A stretch of 6,158 bases of DNA. It comes from Betaproteobacteria bacterium. Its GTDB lineage: Bacteria; Pseudomonadota; Gammaproteobacteria; Burkholderiales; Burkholderiaceae_D. The position numbers and the translations under genes were made by a program. The first letter of the stretch is position 1. The number at the start of each line of letters is the position of its first letter. Under the pieces are notes generated by a model, which searched no databases, was not told the origin of the DNA, and saw nothing but the letters and a program-made list of their open reading frames with translations. The stretch covers positions 1 through 6,158 of the forward strand of contig JAATFN010000081.1 of NCBI GenBank assembly GCA_015655165.1. The letters run 5' to 3'. Below, in pieces: positions 1 to 5,453 of this stretch.

Positions 1-554
1 AGATGACATTGCCGATGGTGGTGATGCAGGATTTTGCGGAACTGCCGTTTGCCAGCCAGAGTCTCGACTTGGTGGTATTACCGCATGTTCTGGAGTTTTC
101 GGCTGAACCGCACCAAATTTTGCGGGAAGTTGAACGTGTACTCATTCCAGAAGGGCAGGTTATTATTTGTGGGTTCAATCCTGCCAGTCTTTTTGGAATG
201 CGCCAGTCAGTCGGGCGTATGACTGGCACCAGTTTTTTGCCGAAAGAAGGGGAATTTATCTCTTTGCCCCGGATAAAGGACTGGTTGAAACTATTAAATA
301 TGGAAGTCGGCCGTGGTCACTTCGGATGTTATGCTCCGCCGTGTGCGACCGATAAATGGTTAAACCGCTTTGATTTTATGGAAGTAGCAGGCGCACGCTG
401 GTGGCCTTATTTAGGTGCTGTCTATATTGTTCAGGCAGTCAAACGGGTGCATGGCATGCATCTGATAGGTCCTGCATGGGATAAAAGACGGGCCAAAGCA
501 ACCAATGCTGTACCAGCGACAAACCGTGTTCATCAATCAAGGCAAGAAGATTAG
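1..554 (+). CDS. Class I SAM-dependent methyltransferase, 3' part only
   Basis: This is the C-terminal part (about 183 residues) of a Rossmann-fold methyltransferase. The 5' end lies outside the window: the first visible methionine is at base 3, but the glycine-rich SAM-binding motif I expected near the N-terminus is missing, so that ATG is probably internal. Visible are a post-motif-II block ([20 protein letters not shown], residues 13-32) and the [21 protein letters not shown] block (about residues 40-60), both typical of the Methyltransf_11 type. The tail is basic and low-complexity. The gene ends 4 bases before rnhA, which implies one operon and possibly coupled translation. A methyltransferase next to rnhA and dnaQ recalls yafS near rnhA/dnaQ in Escherichia coli, where gloB is also adjacent, so gloB may lie just upstream. 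The substrate is unknown. Family assignment is secure; function is not. Confidence 0.85.
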   Translation, partial: MTLPMVVMQDFAELPFASQSLDLVVLPHVLEFSAEPHQILREVERVLIPEGQVIICGFNPASLFGMRQSVGRMTGTSFLPKEGEFISLPRIKDWLKLLNMEVGRGHFGCYAPPCATDKWLNRFDFMEVAGARWWPYLGAVYIVQAVKRVHGMHLIGPAWDKRRAKATNAVPATNRVHQSRQED

Positions 555-558
555 TTGT

Positions 559-990
559 ATGCAAAATATAGAAATATTTACTGATGGTGCCTGTAAGGGA
601 AACCCCGGAAAAGGTGGCTGGGGTGCACTGCTTGTGACGGATGGTCACGAGAAAGAACTGTTTGGTGGTGAGAATGACACAACGAATAACCGTATGGAGT
701 TACGTGCTGTAATCGAGGCATTATTAATTTTAAAAAGGCCTTGTCACATCATTGTCTATACAGACAGCCAGTATGTCCAAAAGGGTATTAGTGAATGGAT
801 TCATGGCTGGAAAGCACGCAATTGGCGTACCGCTTCCAAAGAACCGGTTAAAAATGCGGACTTGTGGAAGGAGCTTGATGCGGCACAAGCCAAACATACC
901 ATTGAATGGCGTTGGGTCAGAGGGCATGCGGGACATCCCGGTAATGAGCGTGCCGACCAACTGGCTAACCGTGGTGTAGAAACACTGTAA
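559..990 (+). CDS. rnhA: Ribonuclease HI
   Basis: This cytoplasmic endonuclease degrades the RNA strand of RNA-DNA hybrids, removing R-loops and primer RNA. The 143-residue product closely resembles E. coli RNase HI. All active-site positions are present one residue earlier than in E. coli: D9 (in [11 protein letters not shown]), E47 (NNRMEL), D69 (YTDSQY), H123 ([11 protein letters not shown]) and D133. The basic-protrusion/handle region (about residues 80-100, [20 protein letters not shown]) is intact. The ATG at 559 is preferred over an in-frame ATG at 505, because the extra 18 residues do not match the family and would overlap the methyltransferase. The Shine-Dalgarno sequence is weak (AAGAAG around 545-549), so translation may depend on ribosomes finishing the upstream gene 4 bases earlier. 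dnaQ follows after 20 bases on the same strand, whereas in E. coli rnhA and dnaQ are divergent. Confidence 0.97.
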   Translation: MQNIEIFTDGACKGNPGKGGWGALLVTDGHEKELFGGENDTTNNRMELRAVIEALLILKRPCHIIVYTDSQYVQKGISEWIHGWKARNWRTASKEPVKNADLWKELDAAQAKHTIEWRWVRGHAGHPGNERADQLANRGVETL

Positions 991-1010
991 ACAGATTGAA
1001 GGATTAAATA

Positions 1011-1748
1011 ATGCGTCAAATTGTGCTTGATACGGAAACGACTGGTCTGGAAGTACGATCGGGAAACCGTATTCTTGAAATCGGTTGTGTGGAAATGAAC
1101 CATCGGCAGTTAACCGGCAACAACCTGCATTTCTATATTAATCCAGGGAGAGAGTCCGAAGAAGGTGCGTTAAACGTGCACGGTATTACCTCCGATTTTC
1201 TAAAGGACAAACCCAAGTTTGCCGATATTGCCGAGGCATTTCGTGACTACATCAATGGTGCGGAAATCATCATTCACAATGCAGCGTTCGATATTGCGTT
1301 TTTGGATGAAGAGTTTCGTCTGATTGGTTATCCGAAGTTTGAGGAACATGTCTATGGTGTGATTGATTCCTTGAAAATGGCACGTGAATTGCATCCTGGC
1401 AGGCGCAATTCGCTTGATGCATTGTGCGAGCGCTATGAAATTTCCAATGCCCATCGTGTGTTGCATGGCGCCTTACTGGATTCGGAGTTGCTTGCAGAAG
1501 TCTATCTGGCCATGACGCGTGGCCAGAACACACTGAGTATGTCCATTGAAGAAGATAGTGATGAAAACGGTAATACGCTCGTACTGGCACCGTTAGAGGA
1601 TGTGATTGTGCGTTACGCGACAACGGAAGAAATGGCAGAGCATGAAGAAGTGCTCAAGGCGATCGATAAAGCGTCTAAAGGCAATTGTGTGTGGAATCAG
1701 CTAACGGCACCGCCTGAGGTGGAAAACAGTACAGCTTCCTTGATTTAA
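1011..1748 (+). CDS. dnaQ: DNA polymerase III epsilon subunit (3'-5' proofreading exonuclease)
   Basis: This subunit of the replicative polymerase core removes misincorporated nucleotides. The 245-residue protein has the DEDDh exonuclease pattern: D7 and E9 (LDTETTGLE, ExoI), D94 (HNAAFDIAFLDEEF, ExoII), and H152 with D157 (LHGALLDSELLAEVYLAMT, ExoIII). After the nuclease domain (about residues 1-175) a GQNTLSMS stretch resembles the GQTSM-containing linker of E. coli epsilon. The acidic C-terminal segment (about 180-245) is where the family contacts the alpha subunit. Length is close to the E. coli protein (243). The ATG at 1011 has a good ribosome site, GAAGGA at 998-1003, spaced 7 bases. 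The gene follows rnhA by 20 bases and is probably co-transcribed with it. No terminator separates it from the tRNA-Val gene, so readthrough transcripts probably contain the tRNA as well. Confidence 0.97.
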   Translation: MRQIVLDTETTGLEVRSGNRILEIGCVEMNHRQLTGNNLHFYINPGRESEEGALNVHGITSDFLKDKPKFADIAEAFRDYINGAEIIIHNAAFDIAFLDEEFRLIGYPKFEEHVYGVIDSLKMARELHPGRRNSLDALCERYEISNAHRVLHGALLDSELLAEVYLAMTRGQNTLSMSIEEDSDENGNTLVLAPLEDVIVRYATTEEMAEHEEVLKAIDKASKGNCVWNQLTAPPEVENSTASLI

Positions 1749-1751
1749 CAC

Positions 1752-1781
1752 TTGTTGGATGCGTAGAATATATGTGATAAT
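1752..1781 (+). promoter_or_regulatory. Probable sigma70 promoter for tRNA-Val
   Basis: TTGTTG (1752-1757) and GATAAT (1776-1781) are separated by 18 bases, and a TG one base before the -10 hexamer makes it an extended -10. The following GCGCGTC is a GC-rich discriminator, as is usual for stringently controlled stable-RNA promoters. The predicted transcription start is near 1788, giving a leader of about 36 bases before the tRNA. The -35 box begins only 4 bases after the dnaQ stop codon. Confidence 0.6.
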
Positions 1782-1793
1782 GCGCGTCGTTTC

Positions 1794-1820
1794 ACGAAAT
1801 GATGATGTTCATTATTTCGT
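1794..1820 (+). other. Stem-loop in the tRNA-Val leader
   Basis: ACGAAATGATG (1794-1804) pairs with CATTATTTCGT (1810-1820) across a 5-base loop. In RNA this is an 11-bp stem with a single G·U pair. It occupies most of the predicted 36-base leader and ends 3 bases before the mature tRNA 5' end. It could be a processing signal or, as a DNA dyad, a protein-binding site. The pairing is directly visible; the role is not known. Confidence 0.6.
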
Positions 1821-1823
1821 TAC

Positions 1824-1898
1824 AGGAGGTTAGCTCAGGGGTAGAGCACTGCATTCACACTGCAGGGGTCGGCAGTTCGAAACTGCCACTTCCTACCA
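1824..1898 (+). tRNA. tRNA-Val (anticodon CAC)
   Basis: All four arms can be drawn. The acceptor stem is AGGAGGT (1824-1830) with ACTTCCT (1888-1894), containing one G·U pair. The D stem is GCTC/GAGC (1833-1836, 1844-1847). The anticodon stem is CTGCA/TGCAG (1849-1853, 1861-1865) around the 7-base loop TTCACAC. The T stem is GGCAG/CTGCC with loop TTCGAAA (1871-1887). The anticodon is CAC at 1856-1858, reading GUG valine codons. The discriminator base is A (1895), as expected for tRNA-Val, and CCA is encoded (1896-1898). The 75-base length and short variable region fit a class I tRNA. It has its own promoter upstream and a hairpin terminator 9 bases downstream. Confidence 0.97.
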
Positions 1899-1907
1899 GA
1901 TTTTTCA

Positions 1908-1931
1908 AAAAGCCAGCGAAAGCTGGCTTTT
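1908..1931. terminator. Bidirectional intrinsic terminator between tRNA-Val and the permease gene
   Basis: AAAAGCCAGC (1908-1917) pairs perfectly with GCTGGCTTTT (1922-1931) around a GAAA tetraloop. The stem ends in TTTT on the plus strand. On the minus strand the complement of the A-run gives TTTTT. It can therefore end the dnaQ/tRNA transcript from the left and the permease transcript from the right. Confidence 0.85.
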
Positions 1932-1964
1932 CATGTCATGAAACAGATACTTGAATGGTATGTT

Positions 1965-3341
1965 CTATTTCCTGGTTAATTCAGGCAAGAACCAGTTCAT
2001 CAATAATGCACAGATACCACCTGTTGCAACACCAGACTCGAAGATGTTGTGAACGGCAGATGGCAAGTGCGACAGGAATTCAGGTACTTGTGACACGCCC
2101 AGACCTAACGCTATTGAGACCGCGATGATCAACAGTGCACGGCGATCTAATTGAATACCTGCCAGAATATTGATGCCGGATGCGGCAACCGCGCCAAACA
2201 TCACCATGGCAGCAGCACCCAGTACCGGTTCAGGTACGGCTTGCAAAATACCTGCAACGGCTGGAAAGAGCCCCAATAACACCAGCATACCGGCAATCCA
2301 GATGCCGACATAGCGGCTGGCAATCCCGGTTAACTGTATGACGCCATTGTTTTGTGCGAAGATCGAACTCGGGAATGTGTTGAAAATGCCAGCTAGCAAG
2401 GAGTTGGTACCGTTGACCAGGACACCGCCTTTGATGCGCTCCATCCATGTTGCACCTTCAACTGGTTCACGCGACACTTTGCTGGTTGCCGTCACGTCTC
2501 CGATTGCTTCCAGGGAAGTGACCAGATAAATGATGATCATTGGAACGAACAAGGCCCAGGAAAAGCTCAGGCCAAAGTGTAGTGGTGTCGGAATCTGAAA
2601 TAGTGGGGCGTTATGCATTCCGGTGAAGTCCAGGCGGCCAAAGTAGGCTGCCAGTAAATAACCGACCAACAATGCGATGACGATGGCCGAACTGCGTACC
2701 CAGATAATATGTACACGGTTCAGGCAAATAATGATTGCCAGCACAACGCCGGATAAAATGAGGTTCTCGCTATTGGCAAATGTGCCGTTTGCTAATGCAC
2801 CGAAGCCGCCACCCATACTGATAAAGCCGACCTTGATCAGTGTCAGACCGATTAACAGCACAACGATACCGGTAACTAATGGTGTGATCAAACGTTTGAC
2901 AAAAGGTAGAATACGGGAAATACCAATTTCCACGAACGAGCCGGCAATAACGACTCCGAAGATCGCAGCCATGACGCCTTCAACGGGTGTACCTTGTTTG
3001 ACCATCAATGCCCCACCGGCAATCAATGGGCCGACAAAGTTGAAGCTCGTGCCTTGTACAATCAACAGGCCTGCACCAAACGGGCCAAAGCGCTTGCATT
3101 GCACATATGTTGCAATCCCCGAGATGACGAGTGACATGGAGACAATCAGGTTGGTGTCGCGCGACGAGACTCCCAATGCCTGACAGATCAATAGACCTGG
3201 GGTGACAATCGGGACAATAATGGCCAGTAAATGCTGGAATGCCGCAAGAATGGCTGCAACCGGATGTGGACGGTCATTCGGACCATACAGTAGATCGGTA
3301 GGCACCTCTTTATTTGATGTATTTTTTGTATTGGTACGCAT
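1965..3341 (-). CDS. xanP: XanP-like xanthine permease (NCS2 / nucleobase-ascorbate transporter family)
   Basis: This inner-membrane symporter probably imports xanthine with protons for purine salvage. The 458-residue protein is hydrophobic almost throughout, with many segments (for example 28-52, 120-143, 152-175, 194-235, 345-393, 402-416), consistent with the 14-segment UraA fold. Family marks are H37 in FQHLLA, QGTSFNF (96-102), SLEAIGDVTATS (276-287) with E278, and the NCS2 signature QNNGVIQLTGIASRYVG (330-346). From memory of E. coli sequences the match is closer to XanP than XanQ: LLICQALG, QGTSFNF, KGGVLVNGTNS and PEPVLGAAAMVMFG all fit XanP. The ATG at 3341 lacks a clear Shine-Dalgarno sequence, but no better start was found and the N-terminal length fits the family. 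The gene converges on tRNA-Val and diverges from the secreted hydrolase. A related purine base such as urate cannot be excluded. Confidence 0.9.
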   Translation of the reverse strand: MRTNTKNTSNKEVPTDLLYGPNDRPHPVAAILAAFQHLLAIIVPIVTPGLLICQALGVSSRDTNLIVSMSLVISGIATYVQCKRFGPFGAGLLIVQGTSFNFVGPLIAGGALMVKQGTPVEGVMAAIFGVVIAGSFVEIGISRILPFVKRLITPLVTGIVVLLIGLTLIKVGFISMGGGFGALANGTFANSENLILSGVVLAIIICLNRVHIIWVRSSAIVIALLVGYLLAAYFGRLDFTGMHNAPLFQIPTPLHFGLSFSWALFVPMIIIYLVTSLEAIGDVTATSKVSREPVEGATWMERIKGGVLVNGTNSLLAGIFNTFPSSIFAQNNGVIQLTGIASRYVGIWIAGMLVLLGLFPAVAGILQAVPEPVLGAAAMVMFGAVAASGINILAGIQLDRRALLIIAVSIALGLGVSQVPEFLSHLPSAVHNIFESGVATGGICALLMNWFLPELTRK

Positions 3342-3525
3342 TGCGGCAATTGATTGGTTAAAAAAGTGGCATTTTACAGAGGTTGTGCTTATCGGTCATT
3401 AGATGCTATGTGAAATGTATCAATAAATATATGCTATTGGTGTAGCGCTCTACGTGAATGGATATCTGCACCTGATAGAGCGGATAGGGTTTAAACATTA
3501 CGTAGTTGATTCTTGTAATCGGTTT
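3342..3525. other. Divergent intergenic region, promoters unresolved
   Basis: This AT-rich stretch must hold the start signals for both the permease (minus) and the hydrolase (plus). The best plus-strand candidate is TTGTGC (3383-3388) with TATGTG (3407-3412), spaced 18 and preceded by TG, but the -10 match is poor. On the minus strand a TTGATA hexamer has no convincing -10 partner. A short near-palindrome, GTAGCGCTCTAC, lies around 3441-3452. I recognise no PurR-like operator and no riboswitch. Confidence 0.3.
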
Positions 3526-3530
3526 AGGAG
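3526..3530 (+). promoter_or_regulatory. Ribosome binding site that sets the hydrolase start
   Basis: AGGAG lies 7 bases before the ATG at 3538. The reading frame is open further upstream to an ATG at 3454, but that start has no such site and would bury the signal peptide behind 28 unrelated residues, so 3538 is chosen. Confidence 0.8.
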
Positions 3531-3537
3531 AGTGACG

Positions 3538-4458
3538 ATGAAAAAGCTTGCCGGGTTTGTGTTTCCCAGTTTGCTACTGACAGCAAGTGTAGTGCAAGCC
3601 GCGTTACCTGAGGGCCCGGGGCACTATGTTTTTGAGAATCCGGCAACCGACGCTTTGGTCCCTGTGGATTATTTCAAACCGGCAGATTACTCATCGAACA
3701 CACCCGTTGTCGTCGTATTACATGGGGTCAAACGTAATGCACAAGTGTATCGTGATGCGTGGCAACGCTACGCTAATGGAAAAAGTCTGATGATTCTCGT
3801 GCCGACTTTTACACGACAAACCTATCCTGGTGCGAATGGCTACAATTTAGGGAATGTGTTTCATGCAACATCACCTGACGAATTGGCAGGTAAAACACGT
3901 GGGATGCTAGTCAATCAACAAAGCCAGTGGAGCTTCTCTTTGCCGGATGCTGTATTCAAGGATTTTTTACATCGGGAAACAACACGACAAAGCGGCTACA
4001 CCTTGTACGGACATGGTGCCGGCGCACAGTTTGCTCACCGGTTTGCCTTATTTATGACAGATACGCAGGCTTGCCGGATTATTGCAGCGAATCCGGGCTG
4101 GTATACCTATCCTGACACCACTGTCGCATGGCCTTATGGTATTGGGGGGATCGATCTGATCGATGAAACACATATCAGACATTTCTTGCGAACACCGCTC
4201 ATACTCATGCTAGGGGATGCTGATGTACGCCGATCAGGTGGTGTCATGAGAAATACGGATGGTGCAAAAGCACAGGGTGAGAATCGTAATGTACGTGCAC
4301 AACGGTTTTACGATGATGCATTACGTCTTGCAAAAGAGCGGGGTATTGCACTGCAATGGCAATTTATCCACGTACCTGGTGCCGGGCACCACGATGAACA
4401 AATGGCACCGGCAGCGATGATGCATATTACCGGTTGTATGCGCGAACCTGAAAAGTAA
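3538..4458 (+). CDS. Secreted alpha/beta-hydrolase-like protein lacking the nucleophile serine
   Basis: The 306-residue product begins with a Sec-type signal peptide: lysines at 2-3, hydrophobic residues 4-19, and a likely cleavage after VQA (residue 21). It is therefore probably periplasmic or exported. The body fits the alpha/beta-hydrolase fold of polyhydroxybutyrate-depolymerase-like esterases. VVVVLHG (57-63) would form the first strand and oxyanion loop, LYGHGAGAQFAHRF (156-169) the nucleophile elbow, LMLGDADV (223-230) the acid strand, and VPGAGHHDEQM (279-289) the histidine loop. The elbow normally reads G-x-S-x-G with serine in the middle. Here the codon at 4015-4017 is GGT, giving Gly160, while the Asp and His candidates (D227/D229, H284/H285) remain. 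Catalysis by the usual mechanism is thus doubtful. C179 and C300 could form a disulfide. The substrate is unknown. No operon partner is visible; the downstream gene is convergent. Confidence 0.8.
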   Translation: MKKLAGFVFPSLLLTASVVQAALPEGPGHYVFENPATDALVPVDYFKPADYSSNTPVVVVLHGVKRNAQVYRDAWQRYANGKSLMILVPTFTRQTYPGANGYNLGNVFHATSPDELAGKTRGMLVNQQSQWSFSLPDAVFKDFLHRETTRQSGYTLYGHGAGAQFAHRFALFMTDTQACRIIAANPGWYTYPDTTVAWPYGIGGIDLIDETHIRHFLRTPLILMLGDADVRRSGGVMRNTDGAKAQGENRNVRAQRFYDDALRLAKERGIALQWQFIHVPGAGHHDEQMAPAAMMHITGCMREPEK

Positions 4459-4475
4459 TGCAGTAGGTTTATTGC

Positions 4476-4497
4476 GCCGCAGCAAGGCTGCTGCGGC
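4476..4497. terminator. GC-rich stem-loop between convergent genes, probable terminator
   Basis: GCCGCAGCA (4476-4484) pairs perfectly with TGCTGCGGC (4489-4497) around AGGC. It sits in the 50-base gap between the stop codons of the hydrolase and ribH genes, where a shared terminator is expected. No proper T-run follows on either strand, so it may act as a weak terminator or as an mRNA 3'-end stabiliser. Confidence 0.5.
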
Positions 4498-4508
4498 AAA
4501 GAGGGCAA

Positions 4509-5027
4509 TCAGGCAGCTTTGGCTGGTTGTACTGTTGTGATATGTCTGATTTGTGCCAGACTGGCGACGGTTTGCAGACAAGCATGTGCGGCTTCTGCGC
4601 CTTTGACGACAAAGTGGTCAAAATAAAATTGCTGATGGACTGTGTGGTCGTGGAAGTGGTGTGGTGTTAATACGACCGAAAACACGGGCACTTCAGTATC
4701 GAGTTGCACATGCATCAAGCCATCAATGACAGCGGTAGCAACAAAGTCGTGGCGATAAATACCACCGTCAACAACAAAACCACTCGCAACAATACCGGCG
4801 TATTGTCCGGTTTTTGCGAGTTGCTTGATATGTAATGGCAACTCGTAAGCGCCAGGTACAGTAAAGACATCGATGTTTGCTGCCGGTACACCGGCTTTGC
4901 CCATTTCGGCGATGAAAGAGTCACGTGCCTGATGCACAATGTCTTCATGCCATAAAGCATGTACGAACGCGAAGCGTTGTGAGGTTAGATCGTTTGCTGG
5001 GGTTTTTAACGTATATGACTGACTCAT
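4509..5027 (-). CDS. ribH: 6,7-dimethyl-8-ribityllumazine synthase, type II (RibH2-like)
   Basis: Lumazine synthase condenses 5-amino-6-ribitylaminouracil with 3,4-dihydroxy-2-butanone 4-phosphate, the penultimate step of riboflavin synthesis, in the cytoplasm. The 172-residue protein carries family blocks in order: FVHALWHEDIV (21-31) with W26, VFTVPGAYELPLH (54-66), VVDGGIYRHDFVATAVIDG (85-103) with the likely catalytic-loop H93, and VPVFSVVLTPHHFH (113-126). W26, GGIYRHDFVATAV and LTPHHFH match the Brucella RibH2 (type II, decameric) form as I remember it rather than the icosahedral type I enzymes. The ATG at 5027 has AAGGA spaced 5 bases (AGGA complement at 5033-5036). A complete FMN riboswitch lies upstream, so expression should fall when FMN is abundant. 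No other riboflavin gene is in the window, so a rib operon with another RibH may exist elsewhere. Confidence 0.95.
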   Translation of the reverse strand: MSQSYTLKTPANDLTSQRFAFVHALWHEDIVHQARDSFIAEMGKAGVPAANIDVFTVPGAYELPLHIKQLAKTGQYAGIVASGFVVDGGIYRHDFVATAVIDGLMHVQLDTEVPVFSVVLTPHHFHDHTVHQQFYFDHFVVKGAEAAHACLQTVASLAQIRHITTVQPAKAA

Positions 5028-5116
5028 GGTAATCCTTAAATGAATGGGACCAGAATCAGGGCGAACAGAAATACGACTACGTGCGAAGTAATCGCTGCAA
5101 AAAAGTGCGGTAAGTC
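5028..5116 (-). promoter_or_regulatory. Expression platform and ribosome site between riboswitch and ribH
   Basis: These 89 bases connect the riboswitch P1 helix to the ribH start. They include a T6 run (complement of 5099-5104), a small GCGA/TCGC hairpin and the AAGGA ribosome site. I see no strong hairpin directly before the T-run, so a transcription terminator is not obvious. Control at translation initiation is possible: AGTCC in the riboswitch core could pair with GGATT at the ribosome site, but only over 5 bp. Confidence 0.5.
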
Positions 5117-5268
5117 GCGTCTTCTCTCATCCGGACTATGACCGTCGGCTTCGGAATTGAACCGAATCTGCTGACCTTGGCTCTTGTTTGGAGAGCCAAG
5201 CGCTCGCGGGCTGATGCAACACGTTGCAAACACCGCCGGTGGGGAGTTACACCCCGCCCTGAAAACGC
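5117..5268 (-). promoter_or_regulatory. FMN riboswitch (RFN element)
   Basis: This RNA aptamer binds FMN and controls riboflavin genes. Read on the minus strand, P1 is formed by GCGTTTTC (complement of 5261-5268) and GAAGACGC (complement of 5117-5124), 8 bp with one G·U. The conserved core follows: AGGGCGGGGTG, the P2 arm ending CTCCCCACCGGCGGT, AGCCCGCGAGCG, GGTCAGCAGATTCGGT, a P5-type TCGG/CCGA hairpin, then GCCGACGGTCATAGTCCGGA and TGAGAGAAG. The variable arm is a perfect 9-bp stem with a 7-base loop (5176-5200). Every conserved block of the family is present, so it should be functional. It lies 89 bases before ribH and is transcribed in the same direction. Confidence 0.97.
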
Positions 5269-5270
5269 AA

Positions 5271-5306
5271 GTTAAGTTGGAGGCACCAATGCCGCCCTAC
5301 ATTAAC
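5271..5306 (-). other. Additional stem-loop in the ribH leader, upstream of the riboswitch
   Basis: On the minus-strand RNA, GTTAA and TTAAC form the outer pairs. Inside them GGG and then GGCA pair with TGCC-TCC around a TTGG loop, with one bulged C and an internal loop. It lies 2 bases before riboswitch P1 and is not part of the standard RFN fold. It may be a spacer structure or chance pairing. Confidence 0.35.
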
Positions 5307-5312
5307 CTTTGA

Positions 5313-5334
5313 CGCAATAGCATTTGCTATCGCG
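5313..5334 (-). other. Stem-loop at the predicted 5' end of the ribH transcript
   Basis: On the minus strand CGCGATAGC pairs with GCTATTGCG around AAAT, a 9-bp stem with one G·U. With the promoter at 5342-5370 the transcript would begin at the A opposite 5335, so the stem would start at nucleotide +2. Such 5'-terminal hairpins are known to shield mRNAs from 5'-end-dependent decay; that role is inferred here. A DNA operator dyad is the alternative. Confidence 0.55.
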
Positions 5335-5341
5335 TGAGCAA

Positions 5342-5370
5342 AGTATACTGCTGTTGGCAATATTCGGCAA
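5342..5370 (-). promoter_or_regulatory. Sigma70-type promoter of the riboswitch–ribH transcript
   Basis: On the minus strand TTGCCG (complement of 5365-5370) and TATACT (complement of 5342-5347) are separated by exactly 17 bases. The -10 box matches the consensus at five of six positions. An A6 run lies just upstream of the -35 box and could act as an UP-like element. The predicted start, an A opposite 5335, places the full riboswitch in the leader, which is about 307 bases long. Confidence 0.7.
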
Positions 5371-5453
5371 AGCACTCTTTTTTCATATCCTAATTACAAA
5401 AAATGCATTAAGTACAATTCACTGTTTTTAAAGAGAATTATCGTCTTGTTGGG
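5371..5453 (-). other. Gap between the dehydrogenase stop codon and the ribH promoter
   Basis: This AT-rich stretch follows the dehydrogenase stop codon. A T6 run (complement of 5398-5403) is present, but I could not draw a convincing hairpin before it, so no intrinsic terminator is called and readthrough into the ribH leader is possible. Confidence 0.3.

Noticed and set aside
505..558. Upstream in-frame ATG that would lengthen RNase HI by 18 residues
   Set aside because: The extra residues do not resemble the RNase HI N-terminus and overlap the methyltransferase gene; the ATG at 559 matches the family start and catalytic spacing.
1824..1964. tRNA-Val as an integration site for a mobile element
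   Set aside because: No repeat of the tRNA 3' end and no integrase are present; the flanking terminator and genes look native.
2677..3183. 168-codon plus-strand frame opposite the permease gene
   Set aside because: It is antisense to a clearly conserved NCS2 transporter and its sequence reads as low-complexity reverse-frame translation with no family motif.
3454..3537. Upstream extension of the hydrolase to the ATG at 3454
   Set aside because: The ATG at 3538 has a strong AGGAG site and begins a clean signal peptide; the extension has neither.
5078..5131. 17-codon minus-strand open frame starting at the ATG in the riboswitch GGATGAGAG block
   Set aside because: That ATG is part of the conserved aptamer sequence, has no ribosome site and gives no recognisable peptide.
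5036..5233. 65-codon minus-strand reading frame across the FMN riboswitch
   Set aside because: Most of it is the conserved riboswitch RNA read as protein, and its start lies inside the aptamer. The apolar tail is reported only as a low-interest finding.
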